64,000 bases of DNA, from contig CM060986.1 of the NCBI GenBank assembly GCA_030765065.1, forward strand, positions 77,431,573 to 77,495,572, in the 5' to 3' direction. Position 1 is the stretch's first letter. Every line of letters begins with the position of its first letter. Origin of the DNA: Deroplatys truncata (lineage: Eukaryota; Arthropoda; Insecta; Mantodea; Mantidae). Under the pieces are notes generated by a model. That model saw only the letters and a list, made by a program, of their open reading frames with translations, ran no database searches and had not been told where the DNA came from. Shown piece after piece: positions 33,805-45,788 of this stretch. Position numbers and translations under genes: made by a program.

Positions 33805-35366
33805 GTAAAGGTGTCTTATTTGTAACATATGTGAAATTATGTCTTTTCACTCGGTAGATAGGCTTTGGAAATGATTGAAATAAGCATTTCAACACATATA
33901 TTGTTTTTGTTTGTCGTAACGCTGACATATCTTCACCTACCAGCACACAAGAAAACATAGGAGGAACGCGACCACTGCAAATGCACCTAGTCACTGTAGG
34001 CATCGTAGTTGTTCCCTTTATAGCCAAGTGAAGTGGGCAGGAGGGGTCAATAACCAGCTTGGGTGATTTTATAAGCCTATCTATCACCAATGGTATTCAT
34101 TACAGTTACAGAATTAGAGGATCCTCTGTCACTGCATTGTGTGCAAACTACAGAATCTTATGTTCCATGATATATATGGTCACTTACGTTTATGAATAAA
34201 AATTATTCATGTCCTCTTAGGTACTATTACAAACCTCATATATTTTAAACATTTTTTATTAGGCGTATTTAGTATTTTGGCCTAGAAAATGGTGTGACGC
34301 AATGTCACTTCGCCAAACCGCCACCTATACCAGATATGACGACGCCATGGCGTCTTCTCTGAATGGGACGAGGACGGAGGCGTAGGTCAGGTTCAAGACG
34401 GATAACTTGGCAAAGCGGTGACCGAGAAGGAGCAGTGGTGAAGGGTGGCAAACTATTGACGTGTAACTCTGGTTCAAAATTTAGTTTAATTATCTACACT
34501 GCAATAAACATGTTAGCAAGATTTAGTTGGCTAAAGTTCTACTCTACCTTACTATAAACACGTCCACCAATGATAAGTCTGCAAGAGACAGGTTTATCTA
34601 GGGTGCGAAGAAAATTGGGCTTTCCATATTCCTGCGATGTTGTGGCATAGCTGAAAGTTAGATGAAAGACTGAAATACTGGGTGTCGCACATTCGTGTAC
34701 AGAGAGTGGGAGCCGTAAAAAGCTTAAATATCCGAGCACTATGGTGACTAGTGCTTTAGACAGCACTGACGAAAGCGGGTGTCAGCATGATTTGCATAAT
34801 TCACCCACGTGTCGAACTTCCCATGAACTTGAGGTGATAATTTCCCCTAAAAATTATGAGACCTAACCCCTGCTTACACAAGTATCCGGGAAATGACACG
34901 CAAGATTATATCCTCTTTATTAACCTTATATTATTATATACCAATAATATATAAAACACTAATATAGCATAATTAGAATTAGATCAACCAGCTAGTATAA
35001 CAGTATAAACTCCTATTCTTGTACATACCAAAAAAAATAATGAACCTAAATTAAAATTAAATAAACCTCTTATATAATTTCATGAACCTGACTTCAATTT
35101 TGTCCTAAATATATCGAACTTTATAAAATTAGATTGATCATACTCTTATAAAATAAATCTATAACTGTCTCAGTATACTATGGTTCCACATTTTGCGAAG
35201 TGTGTGGATTTAACCATCAGTTATTTAATGCTTTTTACGTGCTTCGATTAATTAATCTCTAGCTTTCATAAAAATAATCACAAATCAGGTGATGATTTCA
35301 TTCATTGGAATCCTCTTTAATGTGAACTCTTACTAAAGTATTTAATGCTACTCTATGAGAGAAAAA
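33805..35366. other. No recognisable gene
   Basis: 34290-34450 is richer in GC than its surroundings, with CG dinucleotides, but no frame there matches a known family. The rest is AT-rich. No repeat ends seen. Confidence 0.5.
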
Positions 35367-35645
35367 TCTGATATGTTACGTTCACATGAATTTCCATACC
35401 TACACTTCTACGAGTTAGTTTTACTAAACCGTATCCTTCTATTTAATTCATATTAATCGAGATAAGCATTTGTAGAAATAGTCTGGTTATACATTTTAGC
35501 CAAATGTTTAAAAAGCAAAGCGCTGTGTCCTGGCTTTAAAATTCCATATTCTTTGAATAGCATCACGAGAAGCAAACGAATGGTTGCTTAGTAGCCCAAA
35601 ATTTAAATTAATTGGAGCAAATATCTCGAGCATGGTTACTGCCTT
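35367..35645 (-). mobile_element. HINE-like repeat, 3' fragment (copy 13)
   Basis: Outer end AAAAA-tctgatatgttacgttcacatgaa, then 'ttcatattaatcgagataagc' and 'tctttgaatagcatcacg' blocks. The 5' two-thirds is absent. Confidence 0.6.
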
Positions 35646-36348
35646 GAAAATGATTATAAAAACCTGATATGTAAGAGTGAAGTGAATTTTAGATTTTGAG
35701 TTTTGAGTTACGGTTTTTTGAAAAATAAGGCATCCGACTACTTGGAACCAACTTTCGAATGGCTAACATAAACATAGATGCTTCAAGACTACGTCAAACT
35801 TATGAAACAGTGGAGTGGAATTGTTATTTGATTTTGCTAAGAGATACAATATGACAGTAGAATGTAAAAAAACAGACTCTGTGACATGGAATGAAGAAAG
35901 ATGTAAATAGTTGTGATGTTTCGTTTCCAGACTCCAATCAGTCTTCCAGCAACATTTTGAGATTCGTTGTGCAGCAGACACGTAATACAGAAACTGTAAC
36001 ATCCGAATATCTGAATGCGATCACCAAATATATCAATAATAACATCGACTAGTTTATTATTCTTACATTGGCAATGTTTGAATCATAGAGACATATTTAT
36101 AGTAAATAAAGTTGGCGATTCTGTAAAGTTCTTTGTGTTATTTTATTTCAATGCACGGAGAAGAAGCAGGGGAAGAAGGGACCTTACTAGTATTTTCCTT
36201 CCAGCTATCTCTTTTGTAGCTAAACCGCATGTAACTTATTAGATGTCCTTTTGCGTTCTATCAAAGGTTAACAGGGAAAAATTCGGTCTGAATGGATGCA
36301 AAGTTGTTACGTGTTCAAAACTCATCGTCAAACTTTCACTCCAGAAAG
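35646..36348. other. No gene found
   Basis: AT-rich; open frames below 80 residues with no family resemblance. Confidence 0.5.
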
Positions 36349-36350
36349 TA

Positions 36351-36564
36351 CTGTCTGTTCAGAGTTGTTTTAGCTAGTGGGTGGTCGAGGCCCTTACAAG
36401 CAGGTAGGGAGTTATCTACTCGAAGAAAGTAGAGTTGGTCTGAGGTAAGTCTGGTAAAAACGTGGGATAGTGTTCAGCATACTGTGTACCCCTCCAACAG
36501 CTAAAGCTTCACCTGTGAAATAAGCCACCCCACCCCACTAGCTAAGACGTTAATGAACAGACAG
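36351..36564. mobile_element. MITE, 214 bp, TA target duplication
   Basis: Ends CTGTCTGTTCA and TGAACAGACAG are exact inverted complements. The inverted repeat continues with mismatches through ttttagctagtgggtgg at the left and its complement at the right, about 35 bp in all. TA flanks both sides (36349-36350, 36565-36566). No coding capacity. TA targeting suggests a Tc1/mariner-type helper. Confidence 0.7.
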
Positions 36565-37052
36565 TATAATTTGTCTAGCAATCAAATTACTGGGGAGAAA
36601 ATGTTAATTTATAATATCCAGAAGGAACAAACCGCATTAAAGTTAACAGATTCTGGCCTTTTTAAAAAGCATTTGATTTTATCACTCTTAATTTTTTGTA
36701 ATTGCACCGAAATTTCAACGATGTAATTTTAGTGCATTTAGCAGAAACATATTTTGCCACTATCTTATTTTTGTGATAATTGATTTTACTCTGACAGAAG
36801 ATGAAATATCAATCAGGAGTTATCAACAATTTTATTGAACTTCCTCATTAACACCTTAGGTTTTAGACTTCATAAAAAGCTGTATATAATTGCTGTCCTA
36901 AATACAAATGGAATAATTGTGTAAACGTCACCCACTACGTCACTAAGTTCAAAAGTCGGTGCATGTTTAAAAAAAATATGATGTGATACATTCACACGAC
37001 TTTCTTTACACTCTATCGTTTATTCATGGATATACAAACTTTTAAGTCCTGG

Positions 37053-37231
37053 GCTTTATAATTTCGACCACTATTAATATATGGAATTAATTAATCCCGC
37101 CGATGGCAATGAATTTTTCAGGCATCTGATTCTACCTTTCCAACCTTGTCCAACACACGGCTTGTGTGGAAGAACAATGAATTCCATTAATTGACCTAAT
37201 AGTGGTTGAAACTATGAAGCCCGGGACTTAA
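37053..37231. repeat. Foldback with arms of about 40 bp
   Basis: The left arm (about 37053-37092, ttcgaccactatta) and right arm (about 37190-37231, taatagtggttgaaa) are inverted complements with a few mismatches. The loop contains a partial copy of the SINE-like segment found whole at 37345-37440. Confidence 0.6.
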
Positions 37232-37344
37232 AGTACGTACAACATTGTAAGTCGCCATTGAGGTATGTCATCTCAATATAACTTAAGATCTCCTTGTGGC
37301 TTCTGGGAAGAATGCGATTCAGTTGGGGAATTTAATGTTGTACC

Positions 37345-37440
37345 GGCATGTTAGCTCAGTGGTTAGAGCAGCGGGAGGGAAACCGGTTCAAGTCCCGCTA
37401 ATGGCATTGAATTTTTCAGTCATCTGATTCTACCTTTCCT
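37345..37440 (+). mobile_element. tRNA-headed SINE fragment
   Basis: A-box-like TTAGCTCAGTGGTTAGAGC and B-box-like GGTTCAAGTCC at tRNA-like spacing, followed by gaatttttcagtcatctgatt. The same tail occurs at about 37094-37140. The head is too short and lacks clean stems, so it is not a working tRNA gene. Confidence 0.5.
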
Positions 37441-38239
37441 ATTCTTACTAAAAGTTTATTTTTCTGTCTACTACATTTTAATCCAAATAAGCCTTTGCAG
37501 AAATAGCTACATTACACATTTCGTTATACATAAAAAGAGAACAGTGATAGTGAAATGTTTAAGAATTGGACGCTCTACGTTGACTTTACAATTCCATACT
37601 GTTTTCATGCAATCGCGATAAACAACTGAATGTAGACAGCACTTGAAACAACGACCAAGAAATGAGCAATTCAAATCTTTAATATCTCAGAAATGGCTTA
37701 TGCCGCAAAAAATTAATTCTGTATTTTAAAGACATTTACATTTTTTGTGTAGTACGTTTCCGTCTATCACTTAACTTTACCAATTATTCAAGATTATACA
37801 AAATTTCTTCCAATTCAGCTGAACTTCATAGGATATTCCCAGATAATTCAGATATATACATTGTATAATATCATGTAAATATATTTAATATATGAGGTTT
37901 TAATCAAAATCGTTAAGAGCCATTTTTTAGAAAATAACAAATTTCGAAAAATCTTTTACGTAAAGAGTAGTCTGGGGTGGGATAAATTTCTTGAAAATCC
38001 TCGTGTTGTATCTTTGTAAGGTGCTGAACGCAAATACCATATTTGGTATTTATCTGACTTTTCGTTTTTGAGTTATGCTTTTCACAGACGCACACACATA
38101 TACACACACGCACCTTTTTCTAAAAATGCCTTTTTTATTCAGGGGCTCAAAATATGTATTTTCGTTAAAATCTCCATATGGAACTTTTGGATGGATTACA
38201 CATCCCCTACGTGCTATACGTAGTAGATAAAATAAAAAC

Positions 38240-39540
38240 ATAAAAATTAATAAAATGAATATACGTTGTTTTTTCTCTCTAGGTACTAAAAATAAGAATT
38301 TGTTTCCGTATAGATTTATGACACTTACGCAGCCTAGTTTTCTAGTCGTGTATAAAATAAGTTAAATCACCAAGTTGATTGTTTAAAACTAGTACCCCTA
38401 AATGAAAACATTAGAGATTATATGTTTTTGAATTTTTAAATCGCTATTTTAAATCGATAAGACGACCAAAATATATACTTGAGAATAAAAAACATGATTT
38501 AGATATATTCGATAGCACCTGATAAACAATTTCCTCTGTGGCAGATATCTTTCGAGGCGGGTGTTACATAAATAATGCTTAAGACTTGTGTAGAAGAATT
38601 TATTTGGTCCAAAAGATGAACGATGGTTGCAGGAGAAAGGGTCATTTTTTGAAGGATCAGACTTGTAGCAGATAAAAGCCCGATATGAAGCTCTTTGGCG
38701 GTGTATCTTTCAAAATGTCGATAGCTACTGCTTGGTGGGATATATTTATAGCATGCTCCTCTCCCTTTCTTACCTTCGTAAACTCTTTCGCGAAGCGGCA
38801 ACTTAATATAACTGCTATTCTATCACTACCGGCGTTTAGGTCTCACTCTTTGATGCGAGCGTGGAGGAATTTACAGACATGCCGTTGTTTTGAGCATCAA
38901 ATACCTTGAACACTCGGCTTTAATATTTATTGCTCAGTCCCGATAAACAACAAAAAATGACTATTCACGTCATTCCTTGGAGAGAAGCAGCAGCGTGGAA
39001 TATTAATACATTTTGCCTTAATCAAAGCCAAATATCTAAAGAATTCATCAAGGATAGTTCTAGTGAATTTATTTTCGCAAAAACCTCTGAATTTATACAT
39101 ATAACAAACAGAATCTGCAGCTCTGCTCGCATATTGCCCTAAGATCTGAGATTCTCCTTTGTCCCCCTCCCCCGCTTCCCCACTGTTTCTTCTTTCCCCT
39201 CTAATTCTCACTACATCTCCATTTCTCACTCTCTTATTCCATCACTTTCGCACCTCAGTCTCCTCTCTGTGTAACTTGCGTATAATGTGATGTTAGAAAA
39301 CCAGAAACATAAGTGATTTTCTGGGATGTTAATAGAAATTAAAATACAAGTAAAGAGTTTAACAGTGCACAGATGTGGGCCTCTTGATTATCTTTGTAAT
39401 CGGATTGAAATCTTGTGGTAACTCTTATATAACCTTATATATCCATTCTATCAACATTTTTAAGTTACAAACAGGTTATATTGAATTTAAACTTTAGAAA
39501 AAGTATAGAGTTTATGGGAGTTTGGTGTTAATATAAGGAA
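38240..39540. other. No recognisable gene
   Basis: A 100-residue minus-strand frame covers 38499-38801 in a stretch of more balanced composition; it resembles no family I know. Pyrimidine-rich sequence at about 39150-39260. No repeats identified. Confidence 0.45.
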
Positions 39541-39544
39541 ACGC

Positions 39545-40060
39545 CATAAATGAAGTACAGCATCGCAACTAGGTCATAGTGCGGGCTTTTTTGCTTCCAA
39601 AATAAATAAAACCGACCACTGGGGGAAAAGATGACCTGAAGGATAACCAGCTCCAGTCGACGACGAGCGCTAGCAAGAATGGGGTCCGTAATATTCCAAC
39701 AAGGCACCAATCCTCACGCCGGCTAGCTCTGCCAAAGCCACTTGAACCCGGAGGTCCAGTTGCAGGTGACAGGAGGTCCAGACAGCTCTCAGGAAGGGTC
39801 ACCAATAGCCCAACCAAACGCTAGGGAAAAATTCTTCCAGAGGAAAAATTCCACTTTCCTGCCCCAACCGCCGTCCTGCAACCCTGAAACAGATGAGATG
39901 GAACGGAGGACAGGAAATAATGGACTGGAAATTCGTGGTATAAGGGACACCACGAAAAAATCCTGCTCAGAGTGGCTGGTCTAAGGGAATCGAACCGGGA
40001 CCTTCCGAATGAAAGTCTCACATTTACCCATAAGCTATCTCGTTGGTGTACTTCGATTGT
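39545..40060 (-). mobile_element. tRNA-headed SINE
   Basis: In minus orientation the right-hand head carries a B-box GGTTCGATTCC (complement near 39987-39997), and the body contains tgcaaccctgaaacagatga (39878-39897), the block shared with the 19.0-kb and 57.7-kb SINEs. No target duplication was found, so the limits are approximate. Confidence 0.6.
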
Positions 40061-42864
40061 AAGTGTGAATATGCCTAAATTCACCCTATTATATTGGAGT
40101 GTGTTAAATCAGTTGGTTGTATTACGAATGGTCATTTTTTGTATTATCTGGATCAGAGACTATGGTCGTTTTAAGATTCGTATTTCTTTCTGACAATGAT
40201 CTCTCTGGGTTAGTGGCAGGGAGTTGGGTTCCTACAACACTGGTAAGGATACCCAGCTGTGAAAGTTCAAAAATCCATATTTTCTGGTCGATTCATTCGA
40301 AATTTTAATACAGCGGTAAGGTTTTTGGTGTATATCTTTAAATTAGTTCCAGAAATATCAATTTTGTTGTTATTTTTTCCCTGCTGTGAAAAATTGTTCC
40401 TCATGATGGAATTAGTTTTTGAAAAAGTTAATACTTTATTGTTGAACCGTGTAGCGTAGATAAATATATTGTAGAGATTAATTTTTAATTTCCCTAATAG
40501 GTTAAAAGAAAATAGACCTTAAATATAACCATTCCACTTTTTGCTTAAAATTTAAACAGTATGAGCATAATTGTTTAATAATATCACTACTAAGCACATT
40601 AACAAAAATTCGTCCCATATTTTTATCCTGTTGTTAACAAGGAGATATACAAAATTTCATTGATTTATATTAGAAAACTACGTCATGTGAAGCAATTTAA
40701 GAATGGGAATTTGCGAGAAATAAAAACCCCAGAAAATGGAGATTAAAGATTAGAAGGCTAAAATAATACTGCTTCTTAATGTTGTTTAAAAAGCATTTAT
40801 TATATATGCAGGTCGTTTTTTGTCTTTCTCCGCTCCTCTGTAACTAATTTAGTATTTCAGGATTCCTTAGGTCTCTGTTTAATTGTTTGTTCACTTTTAT
40901 ATGAGCAAAACTTAGAATTTCTTACTACAATTTTTGGGAAACTAAACTTATAGATAGGCATCTAAATCGCTATATGACATGCTTTAAAAGGTGGTGAAGC
41001 TACATACACGAACTTAGAAGGTTTTTAGTACCTAATAACACTAAAGTCCATATTTATACATGTTTTTACCTTGATGGACCTGCACCCAACCTTTCTGTAG
41101 TTAATGGTATAATATTCTTTTGCCTCACGCCCATCGTGTCACATCTGCTTCCGGCGATATTGTTACTCATACACGTCATTCTTGTTTCATGAGGCCCCGT
41201 GCTAGCTGAATCAATGAGTAACCTGTCACCAATATTATTATTTATAGAATTTGAACGATCCGGATCCTTTATAATCCTTGCGCAAACATTTCGCATAATG
41301 TATGTATAATGCAGCTTATTTACGACTGGCTTTAGCTCCATATTTCATTCGTAATGATATTAACGCGAAAAGCTGAAACGCGTTCTGATATTTAGTACGG
41401 AGTTGTATTTAATGTTGAAGGAAATTGATTTTGTCACTTCACATTGGCGTCATTGTAAGACTGCAGATAATACACGTAGCTTTGTTGCTTTGCCTACTTT
41501 ACTTTCAAAAAGATTCTTCTGGTATGCTTTTGTCACAAAAAGCATTGATAAATCAATCTAAAACATTTATCAACTACTAAACCATTTTCAATCAAGTCAA
41601 ATAAAAATTTAAGTCAATTTTGCCTTAGTTTATGGATCTAAACGTTGAATATTAGACTAATTGGGTAATTTTATTGAAACGTCAACTTTAATGATAAAAA
41701 CCTTATGTTTTTGAAATCATACGATTTTCTCTATCACTGACATTTCCTTTTGTATCCATTATAAACTTTCGTTTTCGTCGTATATACTTCCGTTAACATG
41801 ATAAGTGTTAAATAGTTATAATACGCATATTTAGTTAAACACAAGGCTAACAAATGTTTAAAAAAACAGGTCGCCACATGCTGCCCCCGCTATTGCATAG
41901 TCTTTACATAGCATCATGACAGAATAATGACATTGCATCTCGAAATGTATTACTAAAAATACTCTAAAAGCAATCATACAATAGGAAAAATCTTATAAAC
42001 GGCTAAATAGAAAATAGTTATTTAAAACAAACTGTGAAAGTTAAAGAATAACATTGTATTTCCCAGGAAGACGAAGTTTATTAATTAACAAAGGTTTATT
42101 AAATTTGATATCGAGAATAATATTATGAAGTTTATTAATAATTAAATTTCATAGTATTTTATTACGTGAAGGAATTAATCATAAGGATAAAGCAATTAAT
42201 AATAATCCGATGTTGCTTTTTTAATAGCAATTTCATGAACGTTAAATTTTGGAAGATGAAATTATATTTTTTTTTGATTGTATATTAGATAAAAACTCAA
42301 ATTTTAATGTTGAAAAAATTAATAAGAAATAAAAATTAAAAATGTTCCGGATTAAGGGTTTTTTAACGGAAGCATTTGCTTCGAATGCAATACTTTCCAC
42401 ATATATCATGGGAAAACGGCAGAGAAGTAAAAATTAGCAATCCAGCTATAAATTCAGTTAAAACAAACGGCTATCGTGGTGATGCAGACATACGATTCTG
42501 AACTCTGCTGCTGGTTTTGATCGAATCCTAATGGAGTTAAGTTGAGCCTAGTCAATCCTTAGGTTTAGCATGTAGTGTTAGCCCAAAGCCACTTACTCAT
42601 TCCTTACTTTCAATAATATGAACACGATGAGTTTGATTCATGGATATTGCACTTAAACGGATTTAATAACAGAATAAAATTTATAAACTATTTGGTGCAT
42701 AATTATTGATTGATTAAGGCAGTTGCACACAATCTCGGATCGCAATGGCAAATTTACAGCTGTGACTAATTTAGGCCTAGAGCTGCTTTAAGCTCACGAT
42801 CTAGGAAAAATTTAATAGTTTAGCTGTCGCGGTATCTTTCGTGTTATCTTATTTACTGGGCGCC
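40061..42864. other. Long AT-rich stretch without genes
   Basis: No frame above 91 residues, no terminal repeats. A weak tRNA-like pattern at about 42478-42545 is too diverged to call. The last 15 bp (42851-42864) hold the primer-site-like GGCGCCCAGTAAA of the adjacent LTR in minus orientation. Confidence 0.5.
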
Positions 42865-43693
42865 TGTTATTGTATTACTAGTTTGAATTTTGGGTTCTTT
42901 GTCCTCCGGCTAGCTATTATTACTACTCAGTAGAGCAAATCCCTTGAACAGGGTGTGTAAACGGAAAGGAGTTTTTACTAAAAGATAACACTGATAAAAG
43001 AATTTGTTTTTACTCTTTTATTGCCGTCACAAATTATTAATTTCACATATTTACTCTTGATACACGCCCGACTGAAACTGTTATGTTTTCGAATGTAACT
43101 ATAATCACTTATTTGCCGCACATTATTAATTCGCGTATTTCACATTTTGTAACTAACTTTACGACGCGAGAGATTCTGTAGAATTGCGCGACGTGTAATC
43201 CATGGATGATTCTGTTGAACTGCGCGACGTGTAACCCGTGAATGATTCTATTAAACTGCGCGACGTTTGCCTTGTGAATTATTCTGTAGAACTGCGCGAC
43301 GTTTGCCTTGTGAATTATTCTGTAGAACTGCGCGTTACCCATCTCTGGCTCGGAATTTATACTCCATCACCCCGATATGTCTAAAGATTATAATCGAGCT
43401 GCTATTGGTTAATAAAAAGCGCCAACATTAGCGTCTATTCTTATATCCAATCAAAATTACGAACACATATGCTCTAGGGAAGATATTCCCTCCATTTCTA
43501 AAGAAAAGCGCGCTAATCTGACGTCATTTGTTTGTCTCTTCTAATTGATAAACAACTCACCCTCTCGCTCATTGTTAATCGCTCCTATTGTCAGTTTCAG
43601 TGAAGCCGAGTTGACTTATTTCCTAACAATGCTTATAATTAACAAACATCTCAAATCATTGTCATACAATAATGTTAATTTATACTACAATCA
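42865..43693 (-). mobile_element. Gypsy/ERV-type LTR (copy B) with internal tandem repeat
   Basis: The reverse complement parallels 11394-12151 block by block. In element orientation it starts TGATTGTAGTATA and ends about AATAACA, directly followed by GGCGCCCAGTAAA, a match to the first part of a lysine-tRNA primer site. A TATA-like gagtataaatt lies near 43358. It is longer than copy A mainly because of a 36-bp tandem repeat. No gag or pol follows, so it is an orphan LTR. Confidence 0.62.
43140..43335 (-). repeat. 36-bp tandem repeat inside LTR copy B
   Basis: About four and a half units built on CGCGCAGTT(C/T)(A/T)A.AGAAT.ATTCA. The two units nearest the promoter are almost identical and the others diverge. 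The unit length is a multiple of three, so the array reads as a repeating 12-residue peptide (AQFYRIIHKANV) in one minus-strand frame; that frame is a by-product. Copy A lacks the array. Confidence 0.75.
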
Positions 43694-44261
43694 CTCTGGC
43701 ATGCACAGTGTTGTGATATAAAATACTGCCTCAAAGCAATGAATAAATACGTCGATTAGGAAGATATTTTTAAGTTTTCTGCAGTTTGATGTAAATAACA
43801 TGAGTCTGAACTGGCGGATTATGAAGGGAATGCTGCGATTTTGTAGTTGAGGTGAAAGATGAGTTCTTGTTTGGTTACTCTACTTTAGAACTAGTCGGTC
43901 CAAAATGAATGCGCATGGTGGAGGGCGCCAATGTGTTTTCTTACAATCAAGGCTGGAGATAAGAGGGGAATGAGGGGCAAGGCGATAGGACAATGTATAG
44001 TTGCGCAATGAGCACAATGAACCTCTCTAGTAAATGCAACTAGGAACTGCGATGTTTTCTTTATATCACGTTCTTCCGATGATTCACCCAATTGTTTTAT
44101 AGCGTTTAGATACTCTTCCAATCACACGCATTCATAGAAACTGTAACTATCATGTGTGCTGTTTAAGATCAGGAAGAAATAAAATGAGCAGAAGTTATTT
44201 ATATTGTCACGGATCATCTGATCTAAGGCAGGGTTGCCACACGAGGTTTAAACCATTCACC
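43694..44261. other. No gene found
   Basis: No supportable feature; the longest frame is 76 residues (minus strand). Confidence 0.5.
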
Positions 44262-44266
44262 TTTTT

Positions 44267-45106
44267 ACTTTTTCTACTACGTATAGTAAGTAGGGGAAGT
44301 ATTGTATTCCACCCAAAAATTCGATACCGAGAGTTCACCGGAAATACATGTTTTGAGACCCCCTAAATCCAAAAAAGCATTTTTGGAAACATGTCTGTGT
44401 GTGTGTGTGTGTCTGCGTGTGTGTCTGTGAACAACATAACTCAGAAACTAACAGTCGGATAAACACCAAACTTGGTATTTAGGTTCAGTAGCTTCCTGAG
44501 ATGCGACACAAAGGTTTTCAAGAAAATCCCCCCACCACAGATTACCCTTTACATGGAACATTTTTCGAAAATTTTAATTTTCTCAAAAATGGCTAACGAT
44601 TTTGAATAAAATATCATATGTTTAAGAAATTTTCATGACAAATAAAATGTATATTTCGAATTTTCTGGGAATGTCTCAAAAAGTATTCTTCATTGTGAAT
44701 GACTTTTCCATAACTGGTAAACCATAAGAGATGGACAAAATTTTACTACAGAAAAAATGTAGATCTTGTTAAAATACACAATTTATGTCGTATACATGTG
44801 TTTTGTTGGGTGAACCATTTTCGATATTGCTTGTTATACCTTTAAATTTTCCAATACTTATACTTTTTCTCAAATTCGTTATTCATTTTTTTGTCCTGGT
44901 AATGCAAAGAGAATGGAATACTGCACATAGCAACCAGCTCTTAAAATATTTCACTATCGCTTAAAGCCTACCAATTCCCTTTGCATCTACAAGAAAATTA
45001 GCAATAAGATTTACATCTGGATTAACATGAAGCATATGCAGAATAAGCGTTTGTAAAAATAGTTTCTACAAGAGTAGAGAAAGTCATTTGAGTGTAACAC
45101 ATTGAA
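44267..45106 (+). mobile_element. HINE-like repeat, full length (copy 15)
   Basis: 840 bp, among the best preserved. It starts ACTTTTTCTACTACG after TTTTT (44262-44266), with palindrome ctactacgtatagtaagtag, a (GT)n tract at about 44397-44425, subterminal agtagagaaagt at 45073-45084, and a T run after the 3' end. Very similar to copies 3 and 18, implying relatively recent spread. Confidence 0.78.
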
Positions 45107-45786
45107 TTTTTTTTCTTCGGTTTGAGCTTCTACTCTATTAACACTGTGTCGTTGTAAAGTTCGACTACACCCAACACACGAAGTTCGAGGAGGAAAGGAT
45201 AAGAATGATACCGGATGTCTCACAAATGGCTATGGGAATGAACTTCGTCGTGTTGAAGTTTTGTAACTCAGGAATTAAAGAAAAGCTACTCACCTTATAT
45301 TTTCATTATGAATAGTATAAATAAGTCTACTATGAAATTAAGGGCACGTATATTGTATCTTGGATAAATGTGGTGGTTTTCGACATGCAGTTTTAAACTA
45401 TGCGCGTTTTATCCTAAGGTTGAAGTGAACCAAAACAAACCTGAACTTGCATATCAGCTGCCAGGTCTCTTGTCGGTTGCGCGCGTAGAAATAAGTTTGC
45501 TTTTATGTGGATTACTTCTAACAATAAGATAATTACTATGCAAAATACGAGTATTCGTATTAGTATAATATTAACACACTACTGATGAATATAATATGTG
45601 TGATAATGATCAGAGTACGTCCTATACAATAGCAAACATTAAAAGGCAAGCCTTTAAACAGTGAGCAGAAAACATTGTTATTAACATGTTTAGTAAATGT
45701 TGCGACGAGTACCTATCTAACCTCTTCCACTGATCACATTGTGACATTAACCTCAGAATTCATTGTTTTGTATTAAGACAAGCATA
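45107..45786. other. No gene found
   Basis: No supportable coding or repeat feature. Confidence 0.5.
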
Positions 45787-45788
45787 TA

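Larger units (their letters stand above)
36978..38230 (-). mobile_element. HINE-like repeat (copy 14) with foldback/tRNA-like insert
   Basis: The minus-strand outer 3' end is tatgatgtgatacattcacacgac at 36978. The internal part resumes at about 37440 and runs to the start block near 38230, with a GT-rich stretch (as CA) at about 38088-38112. Foreign sequence occupies about 37050-37440. Confidence 0.68.

Noticed and set aside
38499-38801. 100-residue minus-strand frame as a host exon
   Set aside because: Composition is more even than its surroundings but I recognise no family; not claimed.
42478-42545. Possible tRNA gene
   Set aside because: B-box-like GGTTTTGATCGAATCC only, stems do not pair.
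43146-43335. CRISPR-like array
   Set aside because: Units are contiguous tandem repeats without unique spacers, inside an LTR, in a eukaryotic context.
43109-43342. 77-residue repetitive protein (AQFYRIIHKANV units)
   Set aside because: By-product of the 36-bp LTR tandem array, whose unit length is a multiple of three.
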